Shown here piece after piece: positions 61,266 to 64,000 of a stretch of DNA of 64,000 nt. Position 1 is the stretch's first letter. Each line of letters starts with the position of its first letter. Under the pieces are notes generated by a model. It made no database searches, was not told the origin of the DNA, and saw nothing but the letters and a program-made list of their open reading frames with translations. Source of the stretch: Flavobacteriaceae bacterium NBU2973 (lineage in GTDB: Bacteria > Bacteroidota > Bacteroidia > Flavobacteriales > Flavobacteriaceae); the NCBI GenBank assembly GCA_026162565.1, contig JAOEIQ010000006.1, forward strand, positions 186,001 to 250,000. The letters run 5' to 3'. The position numbers and the translations under genes are program-made.

Positions 61266-61805
61266 CTAATTTTCGTTTAAATGGATTAAGGCAAATACTG
61301 CATAGTTTATCATATCTTGATAGTTTGCATCTATACCTTCGCTAACCAACGTTTTGCCAGAATTATCTTCAATCTGTTTAACTCTTAATAATTTTTGTAG
61401 AATCAAATCGGTTAAAGAACTCACTCTCATATCTCGCCAGGCTTCACCATAATCATGATTTTTATCTTGCATTAGCTTTTTTGTAATGGCAACTTTTTGG
61501 TCATACAAGTCAACTGCTTCATCAAGTTCTAAATCAGGTTGTTCCACAACACCTTTATCTAATTGAATTAGAGCCATAACGCAGTAATTAATAATTCCGA
61601 TAAACTCACTTACTTCTCCTTCATCTACTTTTCTTACAGCATTTTGTTGCAAACCTCTAATGCGTTGTGCTTTTATAAATATCTGGTCTGTTAAGGATGG
61701 TAAACGCAGTATTCGCCAAGCGCTTCCATAGTCTTTCATTTTATTAATAAACAAATCTCTACATGTTGTTACAACAGCATCATATTGTTTTGAAGTATCT
61801 TGCAT
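61266..61805 (-). CDS. DUF1599 protein with duplicated nucleotide-modification-associated domain
   Basis: 179 residues. Two homologous halves of about 75 residues: YDAVVTTCRDLFINKMKDYG, SAWRILRLPSLTDQIFIKAQR and GIINYCVMALIQL in the first, YDQKVAITKKLMQDKNHDYG, AWRDMRVSSLTDLILQKLLR and DMINYAVFALIHL in the second. Family is helical; function unproven, with a proposed role linked to nucleotides. First gene of the operon ending at clpS, divergent from folP. Confidence 0.86.
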   Translation of the reverse strand: MQDTSKQYDAVVTTCRDLFINKMKDYGSAWRILRLPSLTDQIFIKAQRIRGLQQNAVRKVDEGEVSEFIGIINYCVMALIQLDKGVVEQPDLELDEAVDLYDQKVAITKKLMQDKNHDYGEAWRDMRVSSLTDLILQKLLRVKQIEDNSGKTLVSEGIDANYQDMINYAVFALIHLNEN

Positions 61806-61911
61806 AGATTAAACTGAATTTTGCGTAAATTTCGCATAAATAAATTGAATGTTCAAGGTTTACGGTTTAAAGTTTTCTTAAGCTAAACCAACACCTTACT
61901 ATACTGTACAA

Positions 61912-62733
61912 ATGACCATAAACTGTAAAGGGCAACTTATAGACTTATCATCACCGAAAGTGATGGGAATTTTAAACTTAACGCCAGATTCGTTTTACGA
62001 TGGCGGAAAGTATAAAAGTGAGCAAACTATTTTAAGTCAAGTTGATAACATGCTAAAAAAAGGTGCTACTTTTATAGACCTTGGTGCTTACAGTTCGAGA
62101 CCTAATGCAGATCATATCTCTGAAGAAGAGGAGTTGTCACGAATACTTCCAGTCGTAAAATTATTAATTAAGGAGTTTTCAGAAATTCTATTATCAGTAG
62201 ATACTTTTAGAAGCCATATCGCTAAAGCCTGTATTGAAGAAGGAGCCGCATTAATTAATGATATTTCAACAGGAAATCTAGACAATAATATGTTAGCAAC
62301 TGTAGCTCAATTACAAGTACCTTATATCATGATGCATATGAAAGGCACTCCGAAAACTATGCAACAGCAGACAAATTATGATGATTTAATTAAAGATATA
62401 TTGCTTTATTTTTCAGAAAAAATAGCCGAAGCTAGAGCCTTACAAATAACTGACATTATTATAGATCCTGGTTTTGGTTTTGCGAAAACTGTAAAGCAAA
62501 ATTTTGAATTACTAAATAAATTTGAACTTTTAAATATCACAGACTTACCAATTTTAGCAGGTCTATCTAGAAAATCAATGATTTATAAAACATTAGACTC
62601 TTCTGCTAAAGAAGCGCTAAATGGGACAACTGCTTTAAATATGATTGCCTTACAAAAGGGTGCTTCTATTTTAAGAGTTCACGACGTTAAAGAAGCTATA
62701 GAATGTATTAAACTTAATAATGCATTAAACTAA
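61912..62733 (+). CDS. folP: Dihydropteroate synthase
   Basis: Joins p-aminobenzoate to the pterin diphosphate in folate synthesis. 273 residues, TIM barrel with VMGILNLTPDSFYDGGKY, IDLGAYSSRPNADHIS, SVDTFRSHIAKACIEEGAALIND, DPGFGFAKTVKQNF and LAGLSRKSMI. Two genes of a folP-cdaA unit, as is common in this group. Confidence 0.97.
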   Translation: MTINCKGQLIDLSSPKVMGILNLTPDSFYDGGKYKSEQTILSQVDNMLKKGATFIDLGAYSSRPNADHISEEEELSRILPVVKLLIKEFSEILLSVDTFRSHIAKACIEEGAALINDISTGNLDNNMLATVAQLQVPYIMMHMKGTPKTMQQQTNYDDLIKDILLYFSEKIAEARALQITDIIIDPGFGFAKTVKQNFELLNKFELLNITDLPILAGLSRKSMIYKTLDSSAKEALNGTTALNMIALQKGASILRVHDVKEAIECIKLNNALN

Positions 62734-62784
62734 TACTCTTTAGTTGGATTGTTTTTTCTATTTTTACTAAAACTATCCCAAAAA

Positions 62785-63567
62785 TTGGAAATACTAGAAG
62801 CTTTAAAATTTAATATTGTCGATATTATCGATGTTGTTTTAGTTGCTATTCTACTTTATTACGTTTATAAGCTTGTTAAAGGTACTGTTGCTATTAATAT
62901 TTTTGTTGGTATAGTAATTATGTACTTAATCTGGAAGCTCACTCAAGCTTTACAAATGCAATTATTAAGTAATATACTTGGTAGTTTTTTAAGTGTTGGA
63001 ATGTTTGCCTTAATTGTTGTTTTTCAACAAGAGATCAGGAAATTTTTATTAATGATTGGTTCTGCTAATTTTGGTAATAGACGTAAATTTTTAAAACAAC
63101 TAAAATTTTTAAAAACCGATGGTCAAACATTAACAGATGTTGACACTATAATTGCTGCTTGTAATAAAATGAGCTTATCAAAAACTGGCGCTTTAATTGT
63201 TTTAGAGCGCAATAATAATCTAGATTTTCTGGTCAATACTGGAGATGAAATGAATATTAAAGTCACGCAACCTATAATAGAAAGTATTTTTTTTAAAAAC
63301 AGTCCGCTTCATGATGGAGCCATAATAATTGATAATAATATTGTTAAAGCAACTCGTGTAATTCTTCCTGTAAATAATGAAAAAAGTATACCTTCAAGAT
63401 TTGGTTTACGTCATCGAGCTGCCATTGGTATAACCGAAAAAACGGATGCTCTAGCCATTGTAGTATCTGAAGAAACAGGACAAATTTCCTACTTTAAAAA
63501 TAGTAAGTTCATCATGTTTGACGATACTCAAGAATTGGCAAGTATAATTAAAGCAGATTTGGTTTAG
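62785..63567 (+). CDS. cdaA: Diadenylate cyclase CdaA
   Basis: Makes c-di-AMP from two ATP. Three N-terminal membrane helices (about 11-28, 31-50 and 56-75), then the DAC domain with the catalytic DGA in SPLHDGAIIIDNN and RHR in RFGLRHRAAIGITEKTDA. No ATG is available; TTG 62785 gives an N-terminus like relatives, while TTG 62749 would add 12 residues. Likely co-transcribed with folP. Overlaps the convergent exporter by 4 bp. Confidence 0.93.
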   Translation: MEILEALKFNIVDIIDVVLVAILLYYVYKLVKGTVAINIFVGIVIMYLIWKLTQALQMQLLSNILGSFLSVGMFALIVVFQQEIRKFLLMIGSANFGNRRKFLKQLKFLKTDGQTLTDVDTIIAACNKMSLSKTGALIVLERNNNLDFLVNTGDEMNIKVTQPIIESIFFKNSPLHDGAIIIDNNIVKATRVILPVNNEKSIPSRFGLRHRAAIGITEKTDALAIVVSEETGQISYFKNSKFIMFDDTQELASIIKADLV

Positions 63568-64000
63568 ACCACTTCTTCGCTTAAAAACTGAACTTCATAT
63601 AAGTTTTTATAGTAGCCGTTTTCTTTTTGAAGTAAACTATCATGAGTTCCTTGCTCGACTATATGTCCAGCATCCATAACTAAAATTTTATCAGCTTTTT
63701 TAATGGTTGCTAATCTATGCGCAATAACAATAGATGTCCTTCCTTGAGTAATTTTATCTGTAGCATCTTGTATTAACTGTTCTGAATAAGAATCTACAGA
63801 AGAAGTCGCTTCATCTAAAACTAGTATACTTGGATTAGTAACATAAGCTCTTAAAAAAGATATTAATTGCCTTTGACCTGAAGAGAGCATCGTTCCTCTT
63901 TCTTTTACATTATAGTTATAACCATTTGGGAGGCTCATTATAAAATCATGAACGCCAATTTCTTTAGCAGCTTTTTCAACCTGATCTTGAGTAATATCAA
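63564..64000 (-). CDS. ABC exporter ATP-binding domain (C-terminal part, cut by window edge)
   Basis: The reading frame continues to base 64000. It contains the ABC signature LSSGQRQLISFLRAY, Walker B ILVLDEATSSVD, H-loop VIAHRLATIKKADKILVMD and the D-loop, as in MsbA-like exporters. Membrane domains and Walker A lie outside. Substrate unknown; lipid or drug export is usual for such fused ATPases. Confidence 0.9.
   Translation of the reverse strand, partial: DITQDQVEKAAKEIGVHDFIMSLPNGYNYNVKERGTMLSSGQRQLISFLRAYVTNPSILVLDEATSSVDSYSEQLIQDATDKITQGRTSIVIAHRLATIKKADKILVMDAGHIVEQGTHDSLLQKENGYYKNLYEVQFLSEEVV

Overview
The window is a 64 kb stretch of an AT-rich (roughly one third G+C by eye) Bacteroidota chromosome, most likely a marine member of the Flavobacteriaceae. 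The signs are TAnnTTTG-type -7 promoter boxes, short A-rich leaders without Shine-Dalgarno sequences, lipoprotein signals with Cys after about 18 residues, type IX secretion sorting domains (13695-16367, 46191-48173), a type III glutamine synthetase beside a second divergent glutamine synthetase, a DnaJ with half a zinc finger, and many Bacteroidota-restricted families (DUF4920, DUF1684, DUF4197, DUF1599, DUF3667). I would not name a genus. No phage, integron, CRISPR array or complete insertion sequence was seen.

Layout. 1-8.6 kb: tail of an ABC ATPase, the grpE-dnaJ chaperone operon, YceI lipoprotein, a fasciclin gene divergent from an ECF sigma/anti-sigma pair, a TIGR01777 epimerase, mnmD and ilvE. 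9.4-18 kb: a signalling island made of a small membrane protein, an unrecognised protein, a TPR-histidine kinase and a NarL-type regulator, followed by secreted or surface genes (unknown secreted protein, 890-residue leucine-rich-repeat T9SS protein, lipocalin-like lipoprotein, beta-barrel-like protein) and a receiver-less LuxR regulator. 18-28 kb: SRPBCC/GyrI protein, CrcB, MFS transporter behind a terminator, CocE/NonD hydrolase, DJ-1 lipoprotein, DUF819 transporter with a zinc amidohydrolase-like partner. 28.7-38.7 kb: fused coenzyme B12 mutase (IcmF), PqqB-like lipoprotein, pyrF, prfA, purM. 39-43.6 kb: divergent glutamine synthetases and a Ca/Na antiporter. 43.7-48.2 kb: BlaI/M56 pair and a secreted endonuclease I. 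48.2-56 kb: an accessory region with tandem 14-residue micro-ORFs, a duplicated and decayed 50-residue gene, a PD40 lipoprotein made of two repeats, a LytTR two-component pair divergent from a hydrolase operon, a broken alpha/beta hydrolase gene and degenerate repeats. 56-64 kb: tRNA-Arg(ACG), an operon DUF1599 / DoxX-like / ABC permease / TlpA-like / tpiA / prmA / clpS, then folP, cdaA and the end of an ABC exporter.

The strongest new signal is in the signalling island. Four intergenic sites at 9341-9356, 12896-12911, 13611-13626 and 16420-16435 have a NarL-like 7-2-7 dyad, and each has a -7-like box beginning exactly 31.5 bp downstream of the dyad centre. This predicts that the NarL-type regulator activates its own operon and the adjoining cell-surface genes. 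The second is the pair of tandem 14-codon ORFs at 48622 and 48720. They encode nearly the same hydrophobic peptide with mostly synonymous differences, so they look like a translated, selected microprotein. Third are paired operator-like repeats between the divergent glutamine synthetases, and fourth a SigK/RskA/fasciclin arrangement that recalls mycobacterial SigK-RskA-MPT70/83.
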